NCBI GenBank assembly: GCA_903957465.1
Contig: CAJBPJ010000254.1
Coordinates: 1-8,556 of the forward strand
Length of the DNA: 8,556 nt
Source of the DNA: an uncultured Opitutia bacterium
Lineage (GTDB): Bacteria; Verrucomicrobiota; Verrucomicrobiia; Opitutales; UBA953
Direction of reading: 5' to 3'
Shown here piece after piece: positions 1-8,073 of this stretch; within the stretch, counting starts at the first letter, position 1, and each line of letters starts with the position of its first letter. Position numbers and translations under genes: made by a program. Below the pieces are notes generated by a model. That model saw only the letters and a list, made by a program, of their open reading frames with translations. It searched no databases and was not told the origin of the DNA.

Positions 1-107
1 CTTAAAATGCCTTATTTTGTGCCGAAGACGTTACAATGTGTATTTTTTGCATCCTTCATTTGTCGGTCGTGTTACTTCGCCTACACGACGCTCAAAATAG
101 GTCGCCC

Positions 108-134
108 ATGCCAACAACGACCTTTTTTCTGTAA
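108..134 (+). other. Mini-ORF of 8 codons before the first gene
   Basis: ATG at 108 opens a frame encoding MPTTTFFL that stops at TAA 132-134, six nt before the ATG of the gene at 140. An AGG at 99-101 sits 6 nt before this ATG, which is a better Shine-Dalgarno spacing than the one serving ATG 140. It may be chance, a leader peptide coupled to the downstream gene, or the true N-terminus of that gene separated by a one-base shift in the T run at 123-128. With one extra T the frame reads straight through into the gene at 140. Confidence 0.2.
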
Positions 135-137
135 GGG
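133..137 (+). promoter_or_regulatory. Possible ribosome binding site, unusually close to ATG 140
   Basis: AAGGG lies only 2 nt before the ATG at 140, closer than the usual 5-9 nt. It is the only purine-rich candidate next to this start, and no other ATG, GTG or TTG occurs in this frame between the stop at 98-100 and 140. The poor spacing makes the assigned start less certain. Confidence 0.3.
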
Positions 138-139
138 AA

Positions 140-943
140 ATGATTCTGTTTCTAACCGCTATTGCTGCTGTTACAGCCACCCCGCCAAGCGAGGTTCAGC
201 ATGTCACGCTGCGATGCTTAAGCTTCGATGAGCTTAGCGTGAAAATCGCGGTTATGAACGATAAAAACCAACCAACGGTCGTAGAAGTTCATAACCAATC
301 TTTCACCCACGAATTACGCGTACCCTGCAAAGATCAGACACTCATCTTTTATCAATCGCAACCACCCAGCGAGAACTCGCCGACAAAAGAGCCAACGTGG
401 GTTCCTTTAGTCTCAGCGATTATCCCACCAGAAGGAGGCAGATTTATCGCCATTCTCCAACGAACAGGAGAACAGATGAAACTTTCTTTAGTGGCAGACC
501 CAGAGGATGCCGAAGCAGGTGGCAGCATGCGCTTCTTTAACCTATGTCAGCAGCAAGTAGGCCTCAGTTTCCCAGGCACCAAGCAAGTTCTCGACTCAGG
601 CAAGGAGATAATCATCCGACCCAAAATTGCGCACGAGGAATATGGCCAAGGGCAATTCTTCTGTCTTGATGATGGTAATTGGCGACTCGCAGGCGGCACA
701 CGTTGGCTACAACTCAACGACATTCGCACAATTTGGTTTATCTTACCCACACCAGGCCAAGCCAAGACTGTAGTATTACGGGGCATCGAAGAGAAAATAG
801 TGTCACCAACAGATGCAAAGTCAGAATCAGCCCCATCTACTACCACCGAAGCTAAATCACCCAGCCAATCTGTACGTAGCAACGGCAGCGTAAGTAATTT
901 AAAGGTCAACTCGACACACACAAAGCGGCCAGCTGCTAGTTAA
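140..943 (+). CDS. Small exported protein of unknown function, partner gene of cassette protein A
   Basis: The protein is 267 residues and I do not recognise a named family. The N-terminus is a short hydrophobic stretch ending in V-T-A at residues 11-13, followed by TPP. This looks like a signal peptide cut after Ala13, but it is very short and has no basic residue before the hydrophobic core. The body appears beta-rich. A segment starting at Gly127 (GGSMRFFNLC) followed by alternating hydrophobic residues, and a later W-R-x-L-x-GGTRW stretch, resemble what I remember of exported proteins encoded next to cassette protein A in other Verrucomicrobia; this recollection is unverified. Four cysteines (26, 63, 136, 175) could form disulfides outside the cytoplasm. 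About the last 50 residues (217-267) are a Ser/Thr/Lys-rich, low-complexity tail, probably disordered. The gene ends 1 nt before the next start, so the two are probably translationally coupled. A role as periplasmic or envelope partner of the pseudopilin-like protein is inference. The coding frame is secure and the exact start is not. Confidence 0.8.
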   Translation: MILFLTAIAAVTATPPSEVQHVTLRCLSFDELSVKIAVMNDKNQPTVVEVHNQSFTHELRVPCKDQTLIFYQSQPPSENSPTKEPTWVPLVSAIIPPEGGRFIAILQRTGEQMKLSLVADPEDAEAGGSMRFFNLCQQQVGLSFPGTKQVLDSGKEIIIRPKIAHEEYGQGQFFCLDDGNWRLAGGTRWLQLNDIRTIWFILPTPGQAKTVVLRGIEEKIVSPTDAKSESAPSTTTEAKSPSQSVRSNGSVSNLKVNSTHTKRPAAS

Positions 944-944
944 A

Positions 945-3900
945 ATGAGGCGAGTGGCAATCATTGTGAGAAGCCAGCGCAAGGGCTTTGCGCTTGTGAT
1001 TGCCCTAACGATTATGGCCCTGCTGGTTCTGGTCATACTCACTACAGCCGGATTTCTCAACATTGAGTCCCGACTGGCAGTCATAAATCTCGACTATACT
1101 CGGACGAGATTGAACGCACTCATGTCCGCGCGACTCGCGCTAGCGCACCTTCAGCAAGAGGCAGGTCCAGATCAACGTAGCACTGCTCGGGGAGATCTTA
1201 CCTCGAAACTTTCGCCACCGAGTCTCTATAAATCAACAACACCTGCACGGGCCCGCATCGGCCAAGGACAGTGGTTTTGGACCGGTGTTTGGCGAACAGA
1301 CCGTCCGGAGCAGCCGCCTGCATGGATTATCAGCGGCAAAGGGGACAAGGACCCTTCGGTTGGCTCAACGATTTATTTAGCCCAATCTACGAATCTATCC
1401 GGGAAAGCCGATTACGCCACAAACCAATGGGCACCATGGCAGACAGATTATCCAATTGCGGCCTCCGAGGAGACAGTGGTTCTTTTGGTGGGCAAAGGCA
1501 GCGCAGTGCTTGATGTAGGACCCGACAATCTCGCTGGCACTGCTGACGATATTGATGGGCGCATTGCATTACCAGCTATTCCGCTGCCTGGATCTACGCT
1601 AGGGAGCACCTGCGGCGGTTTCGCCTACTGGGTAGGCGACGAAGGAGTTAAGTCACGCATCAACCTTACTGACCCTCGTAACCTTGCCGGCAACGCCTCG
1701 ACATTAGGCGAAACGGCCGATGCGCTCCGTTCACCTGGACGCTTTGGTACTGAACTCTTACTCGGATTCAAAAACGTTGCACCCAACTCGCCTGTCTTAG
1801 CGAACATCGATCGAACAACTAACCCACTCCTGAGCGGATACGATGCAACGGACACACCTCTCGCTGGCGAAACAGCAGCCACCACGACTTTTCATGATCA
1901 CACTTACTGGTCATCGGGAGTACTTTCAGACAGTATGCGTGGTGGGTTAAAGAAAGATCTCTCGCTGGCATTTGAAATGGATGACCGTGAATTCGATCTT
2001 TCTGAGTTCGGCTCAGGCGCAGGCGAAGCCGTTGAAATGTACGCGGCCGACTTGCAACCAGGGGTCAACCAGCGACGTTCCTGGAACCCTTACTTTGCAG
2101 CAGGTCGCACTGGGACGATTAGTTCGAGCGACCCGCGCCCACGTATTTGGGTACCGATGTGGGAATCCAATCCCGATAACCCAGGTCGCAACCTTGGAAC
2201 AACAGGCGTGAATTATGCCGCATGGGCACCAGTTTTTTTACGAGAAGACGTCGCAGGCAAGACGCTGCGCGATCCGCAACTCGTTCCAAGTAATCCTACC
2301 TACTCTGCTCCAGCTCGCGATGGAACAGACAGACGACTAGCTGGTCCCCTTTGGCATCTTGTACGGGATTACTACCGACTTTATAAAGATGTCGATTGGA
2401 CCGCGAATACCCCGACGATCGACGCACGGGCGTTCTTCCCAAACACTGCTCAGTTTGTTCGCGGGGGTTACAAACCAACACCAGCGACCGATACAAACTA
2501 CTCACGATTCGACCTCGACAACGGTTATTGGTCCAATGGCGGTACGTTTGGCGGAGGCCTCGACAGTTATGGTGGAAGTGAAGACCCGCTCGGTTTTCCA
2601 AACCCAAAGCGTGAATATTGCTTTATCCCTCGTGCGGTGCGCGGGGCGTATATGCCAACCATCCACCGTCTTTGTATGGTGTTTTCAATTAAGCGAGTCG
2701 CGTCTGGGGCCGACTACACCCTGAAACTTATTTGTACCCCGGTAGTTGTACTTCACAACCCTTACAATGTCCGCTTGCGATTAAAAACACCTGCGTCGAC
2801 TGAAGCAGACGCACGTGCCGTAGGTAGTGGTGCACGCATCGCCTTCACCGACCTCGACGGGCTCTCGCTCTTTATGCGTTCCCACGTTGGAAACAGCACG
2901 GCTAACCCGGCGATGGAATCGACTGGAGCTGAAATGACCAACATCTTCAACGTGAAGTCAGCAGATAGTAATGCTAACGCAGAAAATTTCACTGCGCTGA
3001 TTCCGACGACGACCCTGGAGCCAGGGGAATTCGCTGTATTCTCATCCAAGGACCTCGTACCAGCTTCGAATCTTGGCTCGGGAGCGACGAATACCAATCC
3101 AGTCCTCAAGCTTACCCGTGGGTTTTACTTTACGGGCGGATTCTATGCAGACTTCGGGACCTATACATTGAGCGGAACCACTGGCCTTCCTGATGGTAGA
3201 ACGCCCTATGTGGTGCGCAAGTTCCTCGCGCCAGGCGCCAGCGCAACACTGCCACTTGGCGATACAGTCTCAACATGGATTGACTGGCAGAAAGCGACGA
3301 ATACCAAGCAATGGCATCACTGGTTCTACTTCAGCTCTGGTTGGAAACAAAGTCTCGCAGGTGACCGTATCGGGGGCGACCTCGGAAGCGACGAAGTCAT
3401 TGGCACCAAGCGACAAAACTCTCTGGCAAGCTACGGACTCATGGTAAATATAGGTGCCTTCGGCGGAGCGGGCATCGGTAAACAATTCTTCGGCGACCCT
3501 GGTACTCAATCAGTGCCAGTCAAGATCGGCCCAATGAGCAATATCCGCGATTTCAGTGCCTCCGGGTCACCAGGTGCAGTCATCGGTGCCTTCGATACGC
3601 ACATGCGGCTTGCGGATACCACCCGGCGAACGACTTACGACCGAGGTGCGTTAACTTGGCAAGCGGCGCAAGCCTCCCCCGTCCCAGCGTCCAATCCTAT
3701 CTGGCTCTTCAGTAACCCACTTGCACAAAGTTCAACCGCGCCATCGCAAAACGGCATGGACTCAATCGGAGCACCAAGTCTCCGAACACAAGTTGTCGGC
3801 GGCGACGAACTCGGAATGAATGGAGCCTCTGGGTCTTGGAGTAATCTCTTGCAAATAGATGCTTCACAAGCTGACGGACGTGCAGCTTTCGGCGGCTACT

Positions 3901-5483
3901 CTCACGGCGTGCTCGGTGCAACTCAAGTAACAGAGATTGAAATTCCGACCAACCCGCCACTCTCGCTTGGACAGTTCATGCATGCTAATGTAAATGTCTG
4001 GGACTGGTTCCCTTATCGTACGATTGGAAACTCTTTCCCATCACTCGTAGTACCACTCGACAAAAGCTGGACCCATGGCACACCCGCCTACCAAGGCGGC
4101 CACACCTTTCCAGACATGGCCTATCTCCTTAACAACGCAGTCTGGGATACCTATTTTCTCTCAGGGGCTGCACCGCGATTACTTACAAGTCGAACAGGCA
4201 ACTACAATGCGGTCCGCAAACAGTCTACACAGGAAGTGCTTGATGACTTTGCTATCGGCAAATCCAAGTTAGCAAATCCACGTATGCGACTTCGCTGGCC
4301 AACAGGCGAGAGTTCTCCTGCGGAAACATTTGCGGCTCTAGGATTTTGCACCCCCAACGGCACTAGCACTCCCGATGGCTACCGGCGCATCGCCGCCTAC
4401 TTACTCAATGAGGGTGCATTCAATGTTAACTCAACCTCTGTCGAGGCGTGGACTGGACTATTTGCCTCACTCAAAGCCATCGGTCTTGGGGCGAACGCAG
4501 CGAATTCACCAGCAGTAAACGCTAATGCACGGTACCCACGCGTACTAGGTTCGACTACTCAAGCCATTGCCACTCGCGATATTTTAGATGCGAGCTATTG
4601 GTCGGGCTACGCCAACCTTACCGACACTCAGATTCGTGCACTCGCACAAGGTGCGGTTGATGAGGTTAAAGCGAGGGCGAAGTTCCTACAGCGGACAGAA
4701 GCGAATCAAGAATATCCGCCAACCGCTCGCCGTTTCCGCGGATTCCCTGTAACACAAGATCCAGCGACGCCTTTTCTTGGTTTAGGTGAATTCGTCAATC
4801 GCTACCTAGGTCCTACAGGTAAAGCGGGTGCGCGCGTCGATACTGTCACCGCAAACAATACGTCCCTCTACCCGATTGTTAACACGGCAACCGAAACTGC
4901 TTCACCTGCCTTGCCAACGGCGACCAGTGCTAATCGATGGATGTTTACATCTGGTACACTCGAGTCAGCTATCGCGCGTGCGGACAAAGTATTGGGGGCG
5001 TCATCAGCAATGGCCAAGATGCCAGCAGGCGCGACGGCGATTGTCGCCGCCATCTCGCACAACTGGAACTACTTGGTTGCGGGGGGCAAACGTAGCGGCA
5101 TGCCACCTGGATCTTATTTTAAAAACATCGAGATTCTTGATCCTGATAACATCAATCGTACGCATACAGGTTTTGGGGCCAACGGCTGTCTTTTCCAAGG
5201 AGACCTACTCCAAGCCCTTGGTCCAGCGCTGACGACTCGCTCCGATACGTTTCTGATTCGAGCTTACGGCGAAAGTCCGCCAGCGTTCGATGGAACGAAA
5301 CGTAGTTCCGTTCTTGAGATTGTTGTTCAACGAACGCCAGACTTTGTGGACCCACGGGACCGGGCACACGCCCGACTCGTCACCGCAGATCCAGCCGCCA
5401 CACCGCTCAAACCTATTAATCGACTACTTGGTCGACGATTTATAATTATTTCTGCGCGTTGGCTTTCACCTGAAAATATTTAA
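945..5483 (+). CDS. Verru_Chthon cassette protein A-like giant pseudopilin
   Basis: The product is 1512 residues. It begins with a type IV prepilin-like signal: basic residues, then R-K-G14, then a hydrophobic helix from Phe15 to about 37. Prepilin peptidase would be expected to cut between Gly14 and Phe15. Position +5 of the mature protein is Ile19, not the usual Glu, a trait of minor pseudopilins such as GspK and PilX. The large rest would lie outside the inner membrane. Stretches I associate with cassette protein A (TIGR02600 as I recall) are AYWVGDEGVK (227-236), GVLSDSMRGGLKKDL (325-339), SDTFLIRAYG (1433-1442), and a C-terminus with GRRF (1496-1499) and RWLSPENI (1505-1512). The DEGVKSRINL stretch parallels the D-x-x-G-x-hNLN type motif of GspK. 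No enzymatic motif was recognised. At about 1500 residues it seems long for the family, for which I recall around 1000. In related bacteria this protein is encoded with smaller pilin-like proteins B, C and D; none lies in this window. ATG 945 was chosen because it follows the previous stop by 1 nt and gives a complete prepilin leader. No strong Shine-Dalgarno is present, so coupling is likely. Function is unknown; an envelope or surface assembly similar to a type II secretion pseudopilus tip is inference. Confidence 0.85.
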   Translation: MRRVAIIVRSQRKGFALVIALTIMALLVLVILTTAGFLNIESRLAVINLDYTRTRLNALMSARLALAHLQQEAGPDQRSTARGDLTSKLSPPSLYKSTTPARARIGQGQWFWTGVWRTDRPEQPPAWIISGKGDKDPSVGSTIYLAQSTNLSGKADYATNQWAPWQTDYPIAASEETVVLLVGKGSAVLDVGPDNLAGTADDIDGRIALPAIPLPGSTLGSTCGGFAYWVGDEGVKSRINLTDPRNLAGNASTLGETADALRSPGRFGTELLLGFKNVAPNSPVLANIDRTTNPLLSGYDATDTPLAGETAATTTFHDHTYWSSGVLSDSMRGGLKKDLSLAFEMDDREFDLSEFGSGAGEAVEMYAADLQPGVNQRRSWNPYFAAGRTGTISSSDPRPRIWVPMWESNPDNPGRNLGTTGVNYAAWAPVFLREDVAGKTLRDPQLVPSNPTYSAPARDGTDRRLAGPLWHLVRDYYRLYKDVDWTANTPTIDARAFFPNTAQFVRGGYKPTPATDTNYSRFDLDNGYWSNGGTFGGGLDSYGGSEDPLGFPNPKREYCFIPRAVRGAYMPTIHRLCMVFSIKRVASGADYTLKLICTPVVVLHNPYNVRLRLKTPASTEADARAVGSGARIAFTDLDGLSLFMRSHVGNSTANPAMESTGAEMTNIFNVKSADSNANAENFTALIPTTTLEPGEFAVFSSKDLVPASNLGSGATNTNPVLKLTRGFYFTGGFYADFGTYTLSGTTGLPDGRTPYVVRKFLAPGASATLPLGDTVSTWIDWQKATNTKQWHHWFYFSSGWKQSLAGDRIGGDLGSDEVIGTKRQNSLASYGLMVNIGAFGGAGIGKQFFGDPGTQSVPVKIGPMSNIRDFSASGSPGAVIGAFDTHMRLADTTRRTTYDRGALTWQAAQASPVPASNPIWLFSNPLAQSSTAPSQNGMDSIGAPSLRTQVVGGDELGMNGASGSWSNLLQIDASQADGRAAFGGYSHGVLGATQVTEIEIPTNPPLSLGQFMHANVNVWDWFPYRTIGNSFPSLVVPLDKSWTHGTPAYQGGHTFPDMAYLLNNAVWDTYFLSGAAPRLLTSRTGNYNAVRKQSTQEVLDDFAIGKSKLANPRMRLRWPTGESSPAETFAALGFCTPNGTSTPDGYRRIAAYLLNEGAFNVNSTSVEAWTGLFASLKAIGLGANAANSPAVNANARYPRVLGSTTQAIATRDILDASYWSGYANLTDTQIRALAQGAVDEVKARAKFLQRTEANQEYPPTARRFRGFPVTQDPATPFLGLGEFVNRYLGPTGKAGARVDTVTANNTSLYPIVNTATETASPALPTATSANRWMFTSGTLESAIARADKVLGASSAMAKMPAGATAIVAAISHNWNYLVAGGKRSGMPPGSYFKNIEILDPDNINRTHTGFGANGCLFQGDLLQALGPALTTRSDTFLIRAYGESPPAFDGTKRSSVLEIVVQRTPDFVDPRDRAHARLVTADPAATPLKPINRLLGRRFIIISARWLSPENI

Positions 5484-5488
5484 AAGCA

Positions 5489-6589
5489 ATGAAGACTAAA
5501 ACCTCAACTCTCGATAAACTCATCGTCCGCGCGGTCAGCAAGAGTTACCAAACAGACTCAGGCCCCGTAAAAGCGCTCAATGATGTTGAATTGGAAATTA
5601 CGGGTGGTGAACTCTTCTTTCTTCTCGGTGCATCTGGGTGCGGAAAAACAACACTACTGAGGTGCATTGCTGGATTGGAGCAACCAGATCACGGCCAAGT
5701 ACTTTTTGGTGACCAAGACGTGACTCATTTATCACCACATCTCCGCGAGACCGCCCTCGTCTTTCAAAACTATGCCCTTTGGCCACACCTCACCGTTGCG
5801 GAAAACGTCAGCTTCGGACTCGAGGAACGAAAAGTACCCCGGGATGAGATCCGTCGGCGCGTCGACGAGGCATTAGCCGCTGTTCATCTCTCAGGTATCG
5901 GGGGTCGTGACATTGGCAAGATGTCTGGCGGACAGCAGCAGCGGGTGGCACTGGCGCGCGCACTCGTTGTTAGACCACGGTGCCTGCTACTCGATGAACC
6001 CCTTTCGAACCTAGACGCCAAGCTGCGTATCGATATGCGAAAAGAAATTCGCCGGATTGTAAAAGAAAACGGGTTAACTGCCGTTTATGTTACACACGAC
6101 CAAGAGGAAGCTCTCTCTATGGCCGATCGCCTCGCCGTACTTGATAATGGACGCATCGCTCAGGTCGGTCGGCCAGAGGAAATCTATCGACGCCCTATTT
6201 CCCCGCATGTGGCAACATTCATTGGAGAGACTAACCTCATTCCCGGCATCGTACTCAGTCGAGAAGACGGCGATATTGAAGTTGGCACAGAGGGTGGCGT
6301 ACTCATCGGCCGGGCGCCTCATTACAACTGGAAGCCCACAGTGGGGACAAAGGTTATTCTTTCCATTCGGCCCGAATGCTGGACGCCGAGCGCCGAAGAG
6401 ACACCGAACACTTTAGCTGCAATCGTTCAAGAGCAGTCTTACCTAGGCCAACGCGTTCAACTAACCGTCAATAGCCGGCTTGGTAGCCTACAAGTCGTGC
6501 TACTTAATCCAGATCGACAACTCTCCGAGGGAACCGTCCTGAGGATAACCGCTAAGCCAGAGGAAGTTGTCGTCATGCCAGCCTCATGA
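5489..6589 (+). CDS. ABC transporter ATP-binding protein, iron(III)/polyamine (FbpC/PotA) type
   Basis: This 366-residue protein is a complete cytoplasmic ATPase subunit that would power solute import through the permease encoded at 8074. All the catalytic motifs are present: Walker A GASGCGKTT (47-55), Q-loop Gln93 in VFQNYALWPHLTV, signature MSGGQQQR (145-152; Met replaces the usual Leu), Walker B CLLLDE (165-170) with catalytic Glu170, D-loop SNLD (173-176) and H-loop His203 in VTHDQEEA. From about residue 240 to the end is a TOBE-like regulatory/accessory domain, with the characteristic ATFIGETNL entry and an SIRPE element. Length and layout fit the FbpC/PotA/CysA/MalK-like group. The motifs do not fix the substrate; iron(III) is suggested by the binding protein that follows. 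The start lies 5 nt after the cassette protein A stop, with only a weak AAAAG before it. The stop overlaps the next start (ATGA). Confidence 0.95.
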   Translation: MKTKTSTLDKLIVRAVSKSYQTDSGPVKALNDVELEITGGELFFLLGASGCGKTTLLRCIAGLEQPDHGQVLFGDQDVTHLSPHLRETALVFQNYALWPHLTVAENVSFGLEERKVPRDEIRRRVDEALAAVHLSGIGGRDIGKMSGGQQQRVALARALVVRPRCLLLDEPLSNLDAKLRIDMRKEIRRIVKENGLTAVYVTHDQEEALSMADRLAVLDNGRIAQVGRPEEIYRRPISPHVATFIGETNLIPGIVLSREDGDIEVGTEGGVLIGRAPHYNWKPTVGTKVILSIRPECWTPSAEETPNTLAAIVQEQSYLGQRVQLTVNSRLGSLQVVLLNPDRQLSEGTVLRITAKPEEVVVMPAS

Positions 6590-8070
6590 GCAATCATCGC
6601 CCCATTCTCATCGTCATAACGCTATTAGTTCTACTCTGCGTCCTCCCGATTGCTTTCCGTCGGGATTCTAACCAAGGAAAAGCAAGCCAAGCACGTCGAC
6701 TGGTAATTATTACACCACACAGCGAATCAATCCGACGTGAATTTGCAGAAGGCTTCGCACGTAAATGGAAAATTAAACACGGAGAAGACGTTTATGTCGA
6801 TTGGCGCAGCCCGGGTGGAACCTCTGAGATTCGACTACTCATTGACGCAAGTTTCAAAGCCGCAGAAAGCGAACATCGCCAAGGAATTGGCATCGATCTT
6901 ATGTTTGGAGGTGGTGAACCAGATTTTGCGAGTCAAGCGCGCAAGGGGCGCTTCATCCGCCTATCAGTACTCGACCGACATCCTGAATGGTTCGGAGAAA
7001 ATGGTGCAATTCCGGCAACTTTCACTGGGGAGCGACTAGTGGCTGTCGACGGCAGTTGGATTAGTGCCTGCCTCTCCGAATTTGGTATTTGTTACAACCC
7101 AACCCGATGGCGCACCCTCAACCTGCCTGAACCGAGGACATGGCAGGACCTTACTCAGCCCGCTCTCCGTGGACAATTAGCCCTAGCCGATCCGACAAAG
7201 AGCGGATCGGTGGCCAGAGCTTTTGAACTCATCATACAATCGCAGATGCAGCGCAGTCTCGCGGACCCAACGCGCGCTGGACTAACTGAAGCTGAACGAC
7301 TGGCAAAAGGCTGGACTGAAGGCCTACAAATCATCCAGCGCTTAGCAGCGAATGCCCGTTACTTTACGGATAGTGGCGCGAAAGTCCCCCTCGATGTCGC
7401 CGCCGGCGATGCGATGGCCGGAATGTGCATCGACTATTTTGGCAGGACGTATGCCAAGGAGAAAAATCGACGGGAACCACGTCTAGCTTGGTCAGCTCCC
7501 GCTACAGGCAGCACCGTGAGCGGAGACCCCATCGCAATTTTTCGCGGAAGTGTTCAACCCGAACTCGCCCAAGCTTTTGTTGAATTCGTGCTAAGCCCAG
7601 AAGGTCAACAGTTATGGCAAGCACCCGCCGGAAGCCCAGGTGGACCTCTTTGGCATGAATTACATCGACCGCCGGTTCGTCGAGACGCATACGCCACCGA
7701 GCATCGCGGCGATGCCGCCGCACAATCACCGTATGTGCGTACCGACCATCTCACCTACCGTCCCGAACTTACATCAGCGACCTTCGGGACACTGCGCAAA
7801 GTTGTGAAAGCAATGTGTATCGACTGTCACGATGAATTAACCTCCGCCTGGGCAACTATCATTGAAGCTGGAATGCCAGCGGATGCGTTGGCGGCTTTGT
7901 GCGACATATCGTCAATGCCTTACCCTGGAGTCGGCAAAGGTGATCCGGGACTCGATAATCAAAACCCAATCACGTCCGCACGTCGTAGCTCTGAACTCTC
8001 TGCGACCTTCCGGGCGAACTACCTGCGTGCGGAGCAACTTGCCCGCGCTCACCTTCAAGAATCACGTTAA
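6586..8070 (+). CDS. Extracellular substrate-binding protein of an iron(III)-type ABC importer
   Basis: The 494-residue product begins with a hydrophobic segment (about 7-24) followed by RR. No proper lipobox is seen, because the residue before Cys18 is Leu. It is therefore either a signal-anchored protein or one cut further along. The binding-protein fold runs from about residue 38 (LVIITPHSES) to about 350. It includes DLMFGGGEPDF (from Asp104), where the FbpA-type family has its first lobe strand, an A-x-GDAMAGM stretch before residue 280, and VLSPEGQQLW (335-344), typical of iron(III)/polyamine binding proteins. The adjacent Tyr-Tyr pair that binds iron in classical FbpA is not obvious; the region has DYFGRTY (from 283). 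After residue 350 comes an extension of about 140 residues, longer than in typical family members of 330-350 residues, with PGGPLWHEL and PPVRRDAYA. This extension holds a CIDCH motif (411-415). The start overlaps the ATPase stop as ATGA, and no well-placed Shine-Dalgarno is seen, so translational coupling is likely. Its substrate could be iron(III), but another anion or metal is possible. Confidence 0.88.
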   Translation: MSNHRPILIVITLLVLLCVLPIAFRRDSNQGKASQARRLVIITPHSESIRREFAEGFARKWKIKHGEDVYVDWRSPGGTSEIRLLIDASFKAAESEHRQGIGIDLMFGGGEPDFASQARKGRFIRLSVLDRHPEWFGENGAIPATFTGERLVAVDGSWISACLSEFGICYNPTRWRTLNLPEPRTWQDLTQPALRGQLALADPTKSGSVARAFELIIQSQMQRSLADPTRAGLTEAERLAKGWTEGLQIIQRLAANARYFTDSGAKVPLDVAAGDAMAGMCIDYFGRTYAKEKNRREPRLAWSAPATGSTVSGDPIAIFRGSVQPELAQAFVEFVLSPEGQQLWQAPAGSPGGPLWHELHRPPVRRDAYATEHRGDAAAQSPYVRTDHLTYRPELTSATFGTLRKVVKAMCIDCHDELTSAWATIIEAGMPADALAALCDISSMPYPGVGKGDPGLDNQNPITSARRSSELSATFRANYLRAEQLARAHLQESR

Positions 8071-8073
8071 GCC

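Larger units (their letters stand above)
1..139. other. Leader region upstream of the first gene
   Basis: These bases hold no gene I can defend. The + strand frames are closed by TAA at 3-5 and TAG at 98-100, and either could be the stop of a gene lying mostly before the window. The third frame stays open to 231, but it encodes a cysteine-rich, family-less peptide that runs into the gene at 140. The segment is more AT-rich than the genes that follow, as expected for a control region. A TACAAT hexamer at 32-37 resembles a -10 box, but I see no good -35 at the usual distance before it. TTACTT (72-77) followed 15 nt later by CAAAAT is a second weak pair. No promoter is called, and no hairpin terminator is evident. 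Confidence 0.4.

Noticed and set aside
2..100. Possible C-terminal tail of an upstream gene, ending at TAG 98-100
   Set aside because: The frame is open from the window edge, but 32 codons with no recognisable motif cannot be told apart from chance. TAA at 3-5 in another frame is an equally good candidate stop.
7..231. Open frame of 74 codons at the start of the window, + strand
   Set aside because: It overlaps the better-supported gene at 140, is unusually rich in Cys, resembles no family I know, and has no ribosome binding site. It is most likely a by-chance frame.
547..921. 124-codon open frame on the - strand inside the first gene
   Set aside because: Antisense shadow of a well-formed + strand gene, with no ribosome binding site or family resemblance. 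The other antisense frames of 60-115 codons across 899-8534 were rejected for the same reason.
3084..3307. 14-bp direct repeat GCGACGAATACCAA at 3084 and 3294
   Set aside because: Both copies are in the same reading frame and encode similar Ala-Thr-Asn-Thr stretches of one protein. Two copies of this length in a 4.5-kb gene with repetitive Thr/Asn/Ala coding need no special explanation.
5484..5488. Terminator or promoter between cassette protein A and the transporter genes
   Set aside because: The gap is only 5 nt and there is no hairpin with a T run around it, so a transcription boundary here is not supported.
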